The notes: generated by a model not told the origin, from the letters alone. A stretch of DNA of 64,000 bases from Paraburkholderia sp. CNPSo 3272 (GCF_024206495.1 NZ_JAMBPQ010000006.1:277663-341662); one strand, 5' to 3'. Shown: positions 28,199 through 37,015, counted from the first letter of the stretch. Translations and numbers: made by a program.

Positions 28199-28665
28199 GT
28201 CCCATTACTCCCTTAGCTAGCACGTCTTTTGCGTTCAACATGAATAGCAACGACACGACCGGAAGGCTTGCGGCCCAGGTGAGCCTGAGATCGGACGAGG
28301 AAATCGTCCGGCTGCGACAGATCGTGCGCGACGCCGCCATCGCGCAGGGTTTCTCGCTCATCGAGCAGACCAAGTTCGTGACGGCGGCGAGCGAGCTCGC
28401 ACGCAATACGCTGCAGCATGGCGGCGGCGGCGATGCGCGCCTCGACGTGCTGGAAAGAGGTGTGCGCGTGGGACTGCGGCTCTCGTTCGTGGATCAAGGT
28501 CCGGGGATTGCTGACATCGAGCGCGCGCTGCAGGACGGCTTCACGAGCGGCAATGGCCTGGGCTTGGGCCTTGGCGGCTCGCGGCGCCTGTGCGACGAAT
28601 TCACGATCGAATCGACTCCGGGTGCCGGCACGACGGTCACCATCACGAAATGGAAAATACGCTAG
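28195..28665 (+). CDS. rsbT: RsbT-type serine kinase (HATPase_c)
   Basis: A 156-residue GHKL-type serine/threonine kinase and switch protein. ATP-binding boxes are visible: SELARNTLQHGGGG (N box), VDQGPGI (G1) and GNGLGLGLGGSRRL (G2). It should phosphorylate RsbR and RsbS and then activate a downstream partner. GTG 28195 overlaps the rsbS stop, favouring coupled translation; an ATG at 28240 would give a 141-residue protein nearer the usual length but has no ribosome site. Its end overlaps the next gene by 16 bases. Confidence 0.88.
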   Translation: MSPITPLASTSFAFNMNSNDTTGRLAAQVSLRSDEEIVRLRQIVRDAAIAQGFSLIEQTKFVTAASELARNTLQHGGGGDARLDVLERGVRVGLRLSFVDQGPGIADIERALQDGFTSGNGLGLGLGGSRRLCDEFTIESTPGAGTTVTITKWKIR

Positions 28666-29777
28666 ACGGCGCGGCCGGCTCCGCCGGCGGCAGCCACCGC
28701 TCCTTCGAGATAGGCGACGCCAGCAGCGTCGCCTATGCACGGCGCGGCGCCGCCGAAGCCGGGCGCATTGCCGCGCTCACCGAGACCGACGCCGGACGCC
28801 TTGCGATCGTGCTCACCGAAGCGGCCACCAACATCCTGAAGCATGCCGGCCACGGCGAGTTGCTCGTGCGCGCGCTGGAGGGCGCAGTGGAGCTGATCGC
28901 ACTCGACGGCGGCCCCGGCATGACCGACGTTGGCGCCGCGCTCACCGACGGTCACTCCACCACCGGCACGCCTGGCACCGGGCTCGGCGCGATCCGGCGG
29001 CTCTCCAACCAGTTCGCCATTTACTCGCAGCCGGGCGCGGGCACGGTGTTGCGCGTGCTCGTGCAGAAAAGCGGCGTCAACGCAGCGCACGCGGCGTTCA
29101 CCCGACCCGAGATCGGCGGCGTCTGCGTGCCTTACCCCGGCGAGGAAGTCTGCGGCGACGGCTGGCAGGCGCAGGCCGACCAGAGCGGCCTCACCCTCGC
29201 ACTCGCCGACGGCCTCGGCCACGGCGCCCAAGCGCACGTCGCCGCGGTGGCCGCGCTCGACGTGCTGCGCCGCCGCGCCGGTCTCGCGCCCGCCGCGCTC
29301 ATGGAACTCTCGCACGCGGCCCTGCGCCACACGCGCGGCGCAGCCCTCGCGCTCGTGCGCATCGATCTCGTGCGCGGCGCGCTCGCATTCTGTGGCACGG
29401 GCAACATCTCGGCGGTCGCGTACGGCGCGGGCCGCCCCATCGATAAGCGCGCTTCAGCCGGCCACGCGCAGCGGCCCGCGGGCGCAGGCGCACCGCCCGC
29501 GCGCGAGTGCTACCAGCTCGTCTCGCGCAACGGCATCGTGGGCCACACGATGCGCGGCATCCAGGAGTTCGAGCTGACGTGGAACGAGAACGCGCTCCTC
29601 GTCCTGCATTCGGACGGCATCGGCACCCGCTGGGACCTCGCCGCCTGGCCCGGCCTCGCCAACCAGCCCGCCGCCATGATCGCGGCCGTCCTCTACCGAG
29701 ACTTCGCGCGCCGGCGCGACGACGCCACCGTCGTCGTCGTGCGCGCCCGCCCCGGAGTACAGTTGAACCATGAATAA
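28650..29777 (+). CDS. RsbT-like HATPase fused to PP2C phosphatase (RsbX/RsbU-like)
   Basis: A 375-residue cytoplasmic protein with two parts. Residues ~15-150 are a second HATPase domain (LTEAATNILKHAGHG, LDGGPGM, TGLGAIRRLS). Residues ~165-370 are a PP2C/SpoIIE-type phosphatase with the four metal aspartates in place: EEVCGDGW, LALADGLGHG, LVLHSDGIG and RRRDDATVVV. It could reset the stressosome by dephosphorylating RsbR and RsbS, as RsbX does, while its kinase-like half binds a partner. The start overlaps rsbT by 16 bases, and its end overlaps the next gene by eight. Confidence 0.85.
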   Translation: MENTLDGAAGSAGGSHRSFEIGDASSVAYARRGAAEAGRIAALTETDAGRLAIVLTEAATNILKHAGHGELLVRALEGAVELIALDGGPGMTDVGAALTDGHSTTGTPGTGLGAIRRLSNQFAIYSQPGAGTVLRVLVQKSGVNAAHAAFTRPEIGGVCVPYPGEEVCGDGWQAQADQSGLTLALADGLGHGAQAHVAAVAALDVLRRRAGLAPAALMELSHAALRHTRGAALALVRIDLVRGALAFCGTGNISAVAYGAGRPIDKRASAGHAQRPAGAGAPPARECYQLVSRNGIVGHTMRGIQEFELTWNENALLVLHSDGIGTRWDLAAWPGLANQPAAMIAAVLYRDFARRRDDATVVVVRARPGVQLNHE

Positions 29778-31179
29778 GCCACTGCTGCGCATCCGTCTGC
29801 AAACCGCCCAGGACGTCGTCGCCGCGCGCCGCCGCGCGCGCGAACTGGCCGCTGGGCTCGGCTTCTCGCAGCTCGACCAGACGCGCATTGCGAGCGCCGT
29901 CTCCGAAATCGCCCGCAACGCGTTCGAATATGCAGGCGGCGGCGAAGTCGCCTTCGCGCTGCAAGGCGAGCGGCCGCGCGAAGCGCTCGCCGTGCAGGTG
30001 AGCGACCAGGGCCCCGGCGTGCGCGAACTCGAAGCCGTGCTCGACGGCACCTATCGCTCGCCCGGCGGCATGGGCCTCGGCATCACGGGCAGCCGCCGCC
30101 TCATGGATCGCTTCGAAATTCGCTCGTCGGCTCGCGGCACGACCGTGATCATGGCGCGCGACTTGCCGCATGAGCGCGGCGAGGGTAGCGGCCCGGAACT
30201 CGAGCGCATCGTGCGCGAACTCGCGGCACGCAGTCCGCTGGAAGGCCCTCACGGCGACTCGCTGGAAGAACTGCAGCAGCAGAACCGCGAACTCGTCACC
30301 GCGCTCGACGAACTGCGCGAACGCCAGGAAGACCTCTCGCGCCTCACGCAGGAGCTGGAGGCGACCAACCGCGGCGTGGTCGCCCTCTACGCCGAGCTCG
30401 ACGAGCGCGCCGAGGAACTGCGCCGCGCCGACATGATGAAGACACGCTTCCTCTCGAACATGAGCCACGAACTGCGCACCCCGCTCAGTTCGATCCGCGC
30501 GCTCGCGAACCTGCTGCTCAACCGGCTCGACGGCGACCTGAGCGTGGAGCAGGAACGCCAGGTCAAGCTGATTCTTTCGTCTGCCGAAAGCCTGGGCGAG
30601 ACCGTGAACGACCTGCTCGACCTCGCGAAGATCGAAGCTGGCAAGACCGAAGTCGTGCCCGCGTGGTTCGATGCCGCCGACCTCTTCGCCGCGCTGCGCA
30701 CCATGCTCGTGCCGCTGCTCGATACGCCGGACGTGACGCTCGAGTTCGGTTCCACGGCAGGGCTGCCGCAGCTCTACACCGACGAACCCAAACTCACGCA
30801 GATCCTGCGCAATTTCGTTTCGAACGCGCTCAAGTACACGGAACGCGGGCAGATTCGCGTGGGCGCCCAGTGCATGCCCGGCGACGGCGACGAGGCGCGC
30901 ATCACCTTCTTCGTCGCGGATACGGGCATCGGAATTGCTCCCGAACACCACCAGATCATTTTCGAGGAGTTCGGCCAGGTGCAGAACCGCCTCCAGCAGC
31001 GCGTGAAGGGAACGGGTCTTGGCCTGCCGCTGTGCCGCAAGCTTGCGGCGCTGCTGGGCGGCGAAGTGGGTGTGGAAAGCGAGCCCGGCGTGGGCTCCAC
31101 GTTCCGCCTGAACGTGCCGGTGTGCCTCGCGACGTCCGTCGAGGGCGAATCCGAGACCTCCGGGGGCGCGGCGCCATGA
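29770..31179 (+). CDS. RsbT-like HATPase fused to a histidine kinase
   Basis: A 469-residue cytoplasmic protein. Residues ~5-135 form an RsbT-like HATPase (VSEIARNAFEYAGGG, VSDQGPGV, GMGLGITGSRRLM). Residues ~160-225 look like a coiled coil rich in Glu, Leu and Arg. A HisKA helix follows with phosphoacceptor H233 in NMSHELRTPL, then a second HATPase (NFVSNALKYT, VADTGIGIAPEH, GTGLGLPLC). No membrane segment is seen, so the kinase probably takes its signal from stressosome-type partners through the first domain. Its stop overlaps the next start as ATGA. Confidence 0.87.
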   Translation: MNKPLLRIRLQTAQDVVAARRRARELAAGLGFSQLDQTRIASAVSEIARNAFEYAGGGEVAFALQGERPREALAVQVSDQGPGVRELEAVLDGTYRSPGGMGLGITGSRRLMDRFEIRSSARGTTVIMARDLPHERGEGSGPELERIVRELAARSPLEGPHGDSLEELQQQNRELVTALDELRERQEDLSRLTQELEATNRGVVALYAELDERAEELRRADMMKTRFLSNMSHELRTPLSSIRALANLLLNRLDGDLSVEQERQVKLILSSAESLGETVNDLLDLAKIEAGKTEVVPAWFDAADLFAALRTMLVPLLDTPDVTLEFGSTAGLPQLYTDEPKLTQILRNFVSNALKYTERGQIRVGAQCMPGDGDEARITFFVADTGIGIAPEHHQIIFEEFGQVQNRLQQRVKGTGLGLPLCRKLAALLGGEVGVESEPGVGSTFRLNVPVCLATSVEGESETSGGAAP

Positions 31180-32699
31180 ACGCGCACACCACGCTTATCC
31201 TCAACGTCGACGACAACGAAGGCGCGCGCTACGTCAAGTCGCGCGTGCTGCGCCACGCCGGCTACCCCGTGATCGAAGCCGCGACAGGCCAGGCCGCGCT
31301 CGAAGCCGTGCGCGAACAGGCGCCTGCGATCGTGCTGCTCGACGTGAAGCTGCCCGACATCAGCGGCATCGAGGTGTGCCGCCTCATCAAGGCGGACGCG
31401 CAGACGAACTCCACGCTCGTGCTGCAAACCTCCGCCGCCGCGGTGCAAACGCGCGACAAGATTCTCGCGCTCGACGGCGGCGCCGACAGCTATCTCACCG
31501 AGCCCGTCGAGCCCGCCGAGCTGGTGGCGAACGTGCGCGCGCTCCTGCGCCTTTACGCGGCCGAAAAAGCGCTGCGCGACGCCGACCGCCGCAAGGACCG
31601 CTTCCTCGCGACGCTCGCGCACGAACTGCGCAATCCGCTCGCGCCGATTCGCAACGCCATCGAACTGCTCGACCCGCGCCACGGCGCGAACGACGTCATG
31701 CGCGCCGACGCGCGGCAGATCGCAAGCCGCCAGGTCGAGCATCTCGGCCGCCTCGTCGACGACCTGCTCGACGTCTCGCGCATCTCGCACGGCAAGATCG
31801 CGCTGCAGATGAGCACGCTCGACCTGCGCGAGATCGTCCAGATCGCTGTGGAAACGAGCCGGCCCTTCCTCGACGCGAAGGCGCAAACGCTCACGGTCGA
31901 GATCGACTGCGAGCCGTGCCATGTGACCGGCGATGCAATACGCGTGGCGCAGATCATCAGCAACCTGCTTTCCAACGCCGCGAAGTACACGGCCGAAGGC
32001 GGCCAGATCGCGTTGCGGCTCGAAGCGGACGTCTACGAGATCCTGATTCGCGTGCGCGACAACGGCATTGGCATCGCGCCCGACGAGCTGCCCTATGTGT
32101 TCGAGCTTTTCATGCAGTCGCGCGAAGCCGTGAAGCGCGCCGACGGCGGCCTCGGCATCGGCCTCGCGCTCGTGCGCGAACTCGCGGAACTGCACGGCGG
32201 CTCGGCGAGCGCGCATTCGGACGGGCTTGGACTCGGCTCGGAGTTCGTCGTGCGTCTGCCGCTCGCGCGGGCGCCGCAGTGCGAAGCGCCGCGCGACGAG
32301 CCGCATGGCGCGCGGGAACAGATCGCGCCGCCGCGCCGCCGCGTGCTGATCGCCGACGACAACGTCGATTCCGCTTCCTCGCTGCTCATGCTGCTGGAGC
32401 TCGAAGGCCACGAGGTCCGCGTGGCGCACGACGGACCGGGCGCACTCGCACTCGCGCAGAGCTTCCTGCCCAATGTGGCGATTCTCGACATCGGTTTGCC
32501 TGGCATGGATGGACACGCACTGGCGAAGGCGCTGCGCGCCGCGCCGGCCACCGCGCACGTGCAATTGATCGCGCTCACGGGCTACGGCCAGGAGCGCGAC
32601 CGCCAGGCAGCGAGCGAGGCCGGCTTCGATCGGCATCTCGTCAAGCCCGCGCCGTTCGAAGAAATCCTGCGGGAAATCGAAAACGCGCCGCCGGATTGA
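31176..32699 (+). CDS. Hybrid response regulator-histidine kinase (REC-HisKA-HATPase-REC)
   Basis: A 507-residue cytoplasmic phosphorelay protein. The N-terminal receiver (about 5-125) has D56 in IVLLDVKLPDISG, the HisKA helix has H149 in LAHELRNPLAP, and the HATPase has NLLSNAAKYT and RVRDNGIGI. A second receiver (about 385-505) has D438 in AILDIGLPGMDG. It lacks a DNA-binding output domain. Overlap with the preceding gene suggests the upstream fused kinase is its partner, so the stressosome output may feed a multi-step relay ending elsewhere. Confidence 0.88.
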   Translation: MNAHTTLILNVDDNEGARYVKSRVLRHAGYPVIEAATGQAALEAVREQAPAIVLLDVKLPDISGIEVCRLIKADAQTNSTLVLQTSAAAVQTRDKILALDGGADSYLTEPVEPAELVANVRALLRLYAAEKALRDADRRKDRFLATLAHELRNPLAPIRNAIELLDPRHGANDVMRADARQIASRQVEHLGRLVDDLLDVSRISHGKIALQMSTLDLREIVQIAVETSRPFLDAKAQTLTVEIDCEPCHVTGDAIRVAQIISNLLSNAAKYTAEGGQIALRLEADVYEILIRVRDNGIGIAPDELPYVFELFMQSREAVKRADGGLGIGLALVRELAELHGGSASAHSDGLGLGSEFVVRLPLARAPQCEAPRDEPHGAREQIAPPRRRVLIADDNVDSASSLLMLLELEGHEVRVAHDGPGALALAQSFLPNVAILDIGLPGMDGHALAKALRAAPATAHVQLIALTGYGQERDRQAASEAGFDRHLVKPAPFEEILREIENAPPD

Positions 32700-32852
32700 G
32701 TGGCGCCGCGCGGTCCGCCTGCCGACCGTTCGCGCTACCCAGGTCCCGTTCGCGCCCGTTTCCCCGCGCTTCGTCGCATCCCCCTCGCCCCCCCCGCCGC
32801 CACTCACCACACTGCAGACATCGCCCCCGCTCGACTCGCCAAGGAGAGCCGC

Positions 32853-33230
32853 ATGTCTGCCATCATTGCCGCGCACGTCGTCGCCGCAACGCTTTCTGTC
32901 ATACTCGGAACCGCCGTCATGCTGACCGAAAAGGGCAGCCCCCGGCACAAGTGGCTCGGCCGTCTCTGGGCGCTGACGATGTTCGCCGCCGCGCTCAGTT
33001 CGTTCGACATCCGCGAGCTGCATCCGGGGCATCTGTCCTGGGTGCACGGCCTGTCGCTGCTGACGTTCGCGACCGTCGGGCGCGCGATCTGGGCGATCCG
33101 CCACGGCAATGTCCGCGGCCATCGCCTCGCAATGCGCGGTTCGTTCTTCAGTCTCCTCGCTGCCGGTCTCGCCGCCGTTGCGACGCCGCACCGGTTGCTC
33201 AACCTCATCGTCACGAGCTGGATCGCATGA
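32853..33230 (+). CDS. Small membrane protein, DUF2306-like
   Basis: A 125-residue protein with four predicted membrane helices and the family-like pattern GSPRHKWLGRLWALTMFAAAL followed by FDIRE. AAGGAG (32841-32846) precedes ATG 32853. DUF2306 proteins have no established function. Its stop overlaps the start of the LytS-type kinase (ATGA), so it may be an accessory or sensor partner of that system. The 153 bases before it hold no other supported gene. Confidence 0.75.
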   Translation: MSAIIAAHVVAATLSVILGTAVMLTEKGSPRHKWLGRLWALTMFAAALSSFDIRELHPGHLSWVHGLSLLTFATVGRAIWAIRHGNVRGHRLAMRGSFFSLLAAGLAAVATPHRLLNLIVTSWIA

Positions 33231-34363
33231 TTCCTGGCATGCACGTCGAGTTTCCGAACGCCGCCGCCCGCCTCCCCGCGCCGGCGGCCAATGTCCTGCT
33301 CGCCGGGTTCGCGCGCGAGGGCGTGATCGTCGTGATCGGCAACGCGCTGATTGCGGTCGCGCTGACTGTCGCAGGCGTGCACGGGCGATTCATCGACAAC
33401 CTCGTCTTCAGCCAGGCGATCGGGCTTTCGATCATGCTGCTGCTCGACGTCAGCCGCTTTTTCCTGCAACGCCACAATGCGCTCACGGGGCCGCGCCTCG
33501 CCCTCGCGATGGTGCTCGCCATCGTACTCGGCGCGTCTCTCGGGCGCGGCATTGCGAGCGTGGTGCTCGGAATCGGCTTGCACAACGCGTTCGCGACGAA
33601 GGATCTCGCGCTCACCGGCTGGATCGCGCTGACCGCCACGCTGCTCGTCACCTGGTATGGGTGGTCGCGCACGCGCATTGCCGAACTGAGCGAACAGGTC
33701 GCGCGCACGGCATGGCAAAAGGAAGCCGCCGAGCGCACGGCGCTCAGCGCGCGCCTGCAAGCGCTGCAGGCGCAGATCGAGCCGCACTTTCTGTTCAACA
33801 CGCTGGCGACCCTCGACAGCCTGATCGCGTCCGACCCGCCGCGTGCGCGCGAGCTGCTCGCGAGCCTCAACCGCTTCCTGCGCGCGACGCTGGAGGCCTC
33901 GCGCGCGCAAAGCGAAACGCTCGCGGTGCAGTTCAAGGTGCTCGACTCGATGCTCGCCGTGCACGCCATGCGCATCGGCCCGCGCCTCGCCTACGCGCTC
34001 GACCTGCCGCACGATTGCGCCGACCTCCCGGTGCCGCCCATGCTGTTGCAGCCGCTCGTGGAGAACGCACTCAAGCATGGCATTCAGGGAGCGCTCGAGG
34101 GCGGCAGAGTCGACGTCCTCGCACGCCGCGACGGTGAACATGTCGAGCTGAGCGTGACCGATACCGGACCGGGCTTCGGCGCGACGCCGGGCACCCAGGG
34201 CGCGGGCGTCGGGCTCGTGAACGTGCGCGAGCGGCTTGCGGCGCTCTATGGCGAGCAGGCGTCGCTCACGCTGATCGAGAACGTTCCGCATGGCCTCGTT
34301 GCGCGGGTCCGGCTGCCGCTGCGCGATACGGCTGCCGCAAGCGTGCGGGAAACCGAATCATGA
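33227..34363 (+). CDS. LytS/YpdA-type sensor histidine kinase
   Basis: A 378-residue inner-membrane kinase. Residues ~20-150 hold about four membrane helices and a short extracytoplasmic portion. The His_kinase region has phosphoacceptor H187 in QAQIEPHFLFNTLATLDSLI. The HATPase shows PLVENALKHGIQGA, VTDTGPGF and GVGLVNVRERLAALYG. Its stop overlaps the start of the LytTR response regulator as ATGA, so the two form a classical LytS/LytR-type system. The signal is unknown. Confidence 0.88.
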   Translation: MIPGMHVEFPNAAARLPAPAANVLLAGFAREGVIVVIGNALIAVALTVAGVHGRFIDNLVFSQAIGLSIMLLLDVSRFFLQRHNALTGPRLALAMVLAIVLGASLGRGIASVVLGIGLHNAFATKDLALTGWIALTATLLVTWYGWSRTRIAELSEQVARTAWQKEAAERTALSARLQALQAQIEPHFLFNTLATLDSLIASDPPRARELLASLNRFLRATLEASRAQSETLAVQFKVLDSMLAVHAMRIGPRLAYALDLPHDCADLPVPPMLLQPLVENALKHGIQGALEGGRVDVLARRDGEHVELSVTDTGPGFGATPGTQGAGVGLVNVRERLAALYGEQASLTLIENVPHGLVARVRLPLRDTAAASVRETES

Positions 34364-35259
34364 AACGCCACACGCCCGCCGATACGGCGCCACACGGCGA
34401 CGCCTCGCACCGCTCGCCCGACACCCCAACCGCGCTGATCGCCGAGGACGAGCCGCTGATCGCCGCCGCCCTGGAGCGAGAACTAGCCGCCGCGTGGCCC
34501 GAACTGCGCATCGTGGCGACGGCCGGCAACGGCGAAGAAGCCATCGAACGCATCGGCGCGCTCGCGCCCGACGTCGCGTTCCTCGACATCGCCATGCCGG
34601 GTGCAACCGGCCTCGATGTCGCGCGCGCGTGCGCGAATCTCGCCGCGCCGCCGCAGATCGTGTTCGTGACCGCCTACGACGCCTACGCGCTCGAAGCCTT
34701 CGAGGCCGCGGCCATCGACTATCTGCTCAAGCCCGTCGAAACAGCGCGGCTCGCGCGCACGGTGGAGCGCCTGCGCGCCCGGCTCGCGCGAGCGGCGGCG
34801 AACGACACCGAAGCGCCGCAGATGCAGGCCGATCTCCAACGCGTGCTGCGTCAGCTGGAAACGATCACCGAGGACGTCCGCGAAGCGCGCGCCGGTGCGC
34901 GAGCGGGCAATGCCGATAGCGCAGCGCGCGGGACGCCGCTGCGTTATCTGCGCGCCTCCAGCGGCAACGACATCCGCATGGTGCCGGTGGAAGATGTTTT
35001 GTACTTCGAAGCAGCCGACAAATATGTCGTGGTCACGACACGCAGCGGCGAACTGCTGATCCGCACGAGCCTGCGAGAGTTATGCGCACAACTGGACCCG
35101 GCGCGCTTCTGGCAGGTTCACCGCGGCACGGTGGTCAACGTGGACCAGGTGGAATGCGCCTCGGTCAGCGCGATCGGGAAGATGACGTTGAGGCTGCGCG
35201 GCCACGCGGGCGCACTCGACGTGAGCCGCCAGTACGCACACCTGTTCAAGCAGATGTGA
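34360..35259 (+). CDS. LytTR-family response regulator
   Basis: A 299-residue DNA-binding response regulator. The receiver (about 25-145) has acceptor D76 in AFLDIAMPGATG and the switch lysine in YLLKPVE. A helical linker (about 150-195) leads to a LytTR domain (about 200-298) with VEDVLYFEAADKYVVV and FWQVHRGTVVNVDQV. These domains bind DNA through a beta-sheet and often control membrane, biofilm or transport genes. It is coupled to the LytS-type kinase by start/stop overlap and converges on the broken araC-type gene. Confidence 0.88.
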   Translation: MKRHTPADTAPHGDASHRSPDTPTALIAEDEPLIAAALERELAAAWPELRIVATAGNGEEAIERIGALAPDVAFLDIAMPGATGLDVARACANLAAPPQIVFVTAYDAYALEAFEAAAIDYLLKPVETARLARTVERLRARLARAAANDTEAPQMQADLQRVLRQLETITEDVREARAGARAGNADSAARGTPLRYLRASSGNDIRMVPVEDVLYFEAADKYVVVTTRSGELLIRTSLRELCAQLDPARFWQVHRGTVVNVDQVECASVSAIGKMTLRLRGHAGALDVSRQYAHLFKQM

Positions 35260-35285
35260 CGGGCGCCGCCAAACGGCAAACGCCT

Positions 35286-36015
35286 TCAACGCGGCTCTAT
35301 TTTCGAATACCGCTGGGGCGGCTCGCCCATCGTCTTGCGAAACATCGAGATGAACGCGCTTGAATTCGCATAGCCGAGTTCGGCCGCGATCTCCGCCACC
35401 CGCACGCCTTGGGCGAGCTTCGACACGGCCTCGACGATGCGCAACTGCTGGCGCCAGTGGCCGAACGTCAACCCCGTCTCGTCCTTGAAGCGCCTCGCGA
35501 GGGTGCGCTCGCTCGCCCCCACGCGCTCGCCCCAAATCGCGAGCGAGTCGCCGTTGGCCGGCGCCGCCAGCAGGAAATCGCAAATCTGCCGCAAACGCCG
35601 GTCGAGCGGCAGCGGCAACCCGCCGCCCGAGGCCTCGCCCGCAGCGCATTTCACTGAGCAACAGCGGCGTTATGAGCGCGTAGCGGCTCTGCGGGTCGTG
35701 CTCGCGGTCTTCGACCAGCGCCCCCACCAATTCGCGCAACAGCGGCGAAACCCGCACCGCGTGGCATGCGGATGCCGGCCACGGCGACGCCTCCGGCTCG
35801 AACGACACGCTATGCATGCTCACCGCGCTCGTCGCGATCAATTCATGGCCCATACGCGGCGCGATCCACAGTCCGCGCTGCGGCCCGAGCGTCCACATGC
35901 CGATGGGCGTCATCACACGCAGCACCCCGCTCACCGTGAAAACGAACCGCCCCTGATCGTGCGAATGCCACGTTGCCCTATGGGCGGCGCCATATTTATA
36001 GCTTGTCGCCATCAT
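35286..36015 (-). pseudogene. AraC-family transcriptional regulator, frameshifted
   Basis: Two frames together make one AraC regulator of about 243 residues. The first frame (from ATG 36015 to about 35645) encodes a cupin-like sensor (ATWHSHDQGRFVFTVSGVLRV, GLWIAPRMGHELIA) through ALITPLLLSEM. The second (from about 35654 to 35286) encodes the linker LPLPLDRRLRQICDFL and two HTH motifs (LARRFKDETGLTFGHWRQQL, AELGYANSSAFISMFRKTMG). Joining them needs one extra base (or two missing) near 35640-35660. Intact relatives such as NimR-type regulators are about 260 residues. A sequencing error would look the same. The first frame continues as unrelated translation. Confidence 0.8.
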
Positions 36016-36193
36016 TGGCAGTCGCCCTTGCGGTGCAGGACTTCAAGCCGTTCTCGACATAACTGGTCCACAATCGTTAATTCCTTCGCTGTTTAACGAA
36101 CAAATAAGCTGTTTTGCGCAATTTAATTTCCCGCACACGGAGCCGCGGGTCATCGTGTTTCTTCTTTTGCATCCGATGAATATTGAGTGCTAA

Positions 36194-36234
36194 TGCGAAC
36201 GATAATGATTATCGATAATGTGAATGATTATTGC
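36194..36234. promoter_or_regulatory. Fur-like iron-responsive operator
   Basis: GATAAT-G-ATTATC at 36201-36213 is an exact 6-1-6 inverted repeat and the core of the Fur 7-1-7 consensus. A second overlapping set of NATAAT-like hexamers follows (GATAAT at 36214, GATTATT at 36226-36232), as in extended Fur operators. It lies 180 bases upstream of the broken AraC-type gene and downstream of livF, so the AraC gene is the only visible target. Confidence 0.7.
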
Positions 36235-36253
36235 AGAAAACCGGTCTGGCGGC

Positions 36254-37015
36254 CTAGACGGCCCCTCCCTCCTGCGCCGCGGCACTGCCGCCGAGATACG
36301 TGGCGCGCACGCGGCTGTCGTCGGCCAGCTCATGGGCCGAACCCGCGAGCGCCACGCGGCCGCCTTCCAGCACATAGGCGCGGTTTGCGATGCGCAGCGC
36401 CTGGCGCGCGTTCTGCTCCACGAGCAGCACCGCCGTGCCCGCGTGGCTGATGCGCGCGATCACTTCGAAGATCGCGCGCACGAGCTTGGGCGCGAGCCCC
36501 ATGGAAGGCTCATCGAGCAGCACGAGTTTGGGCTTGAGCATGAGCGCGCGCGCAATCGCGAGCATCTGCTGCTCGCCGCCGCTCAGCGTCCCGGCAAGCT
36601 GGTCCTTGCGCTCGCGCAGCCGGCTGAATGTTTCGTATGCCTGAGCAATGCCCTGATCGAGCGCGCCGGCATCGCGCCGCAACAGGTAGCCGCCCAGGCG
36701 CAGGTTCTCCTCGACCGTCAACCCGCCGAAAATACGGCGCCCCTCCGGCACGTGCCCGATCCCGAGCGCGACGATGCGATGCGACGGCAGCCCGACGAGC
36801 GCCTGCCCCTCGAACCCGATGCTGCCGCCGCGCGGACGCAGCAGCCCGGAGATGGTGCGCAGCGTCGTGGTCTTGCCCGCGCCGTTGGCCCCCAGCAGCG
36901 CGACGATCTCACCTGGCTCGACATCGAGCGAAACGCCGTGCAGCGCTTCGATGTTGCCGTAGTTCACGCGCAGGTCGCGAACGTCGAGGAGCTTGCCACT
37001 CGCGTCTACCCCCAT
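36254..37015 (-). CDS. livF: Branched-chain amino acid-type ABC transporter ATP-binding protein LivF
   Basis: A 253-residue cytoplasmic ATPase with Walker A GANGAGKTTT, signature TLSGGEQQMLAIARAL and Walker B LVLLDEP. LivF-specific features include GIGHVPEGRRIF and SMGLAPKLV. It pairs with the LivG domain encoded by the preceding gene to power a HAAT-family amino acid importer. The ATG at 37015 overlaps the end of that gene by ten bases and uses GGGGAGAA inside it. The last gene of the liv operon. Confidence 0.9.
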   Translation of the reverse strand: MGVDASGKLLDVRDLRVNYGNIEALHGVSLDVEPGEIVALLGANGAGKTTTLRTISGLLRPRGGSIGFEGQALVGLPSHRIVALGIGHVPEGRRIFGGLTVEENLRLGGYLLRRDAGALDQGIAQAYETFSRLRERKDQLAGTLSGGEQQMLAIARALMLKPKLVLLDEPSMGLAPKLVRAIFEVIARISHAGTAVLLVEQNARQALRIANRAYVLEGGRVALAGSAHELADDSRVRATYLGGSAAAQEGGAV

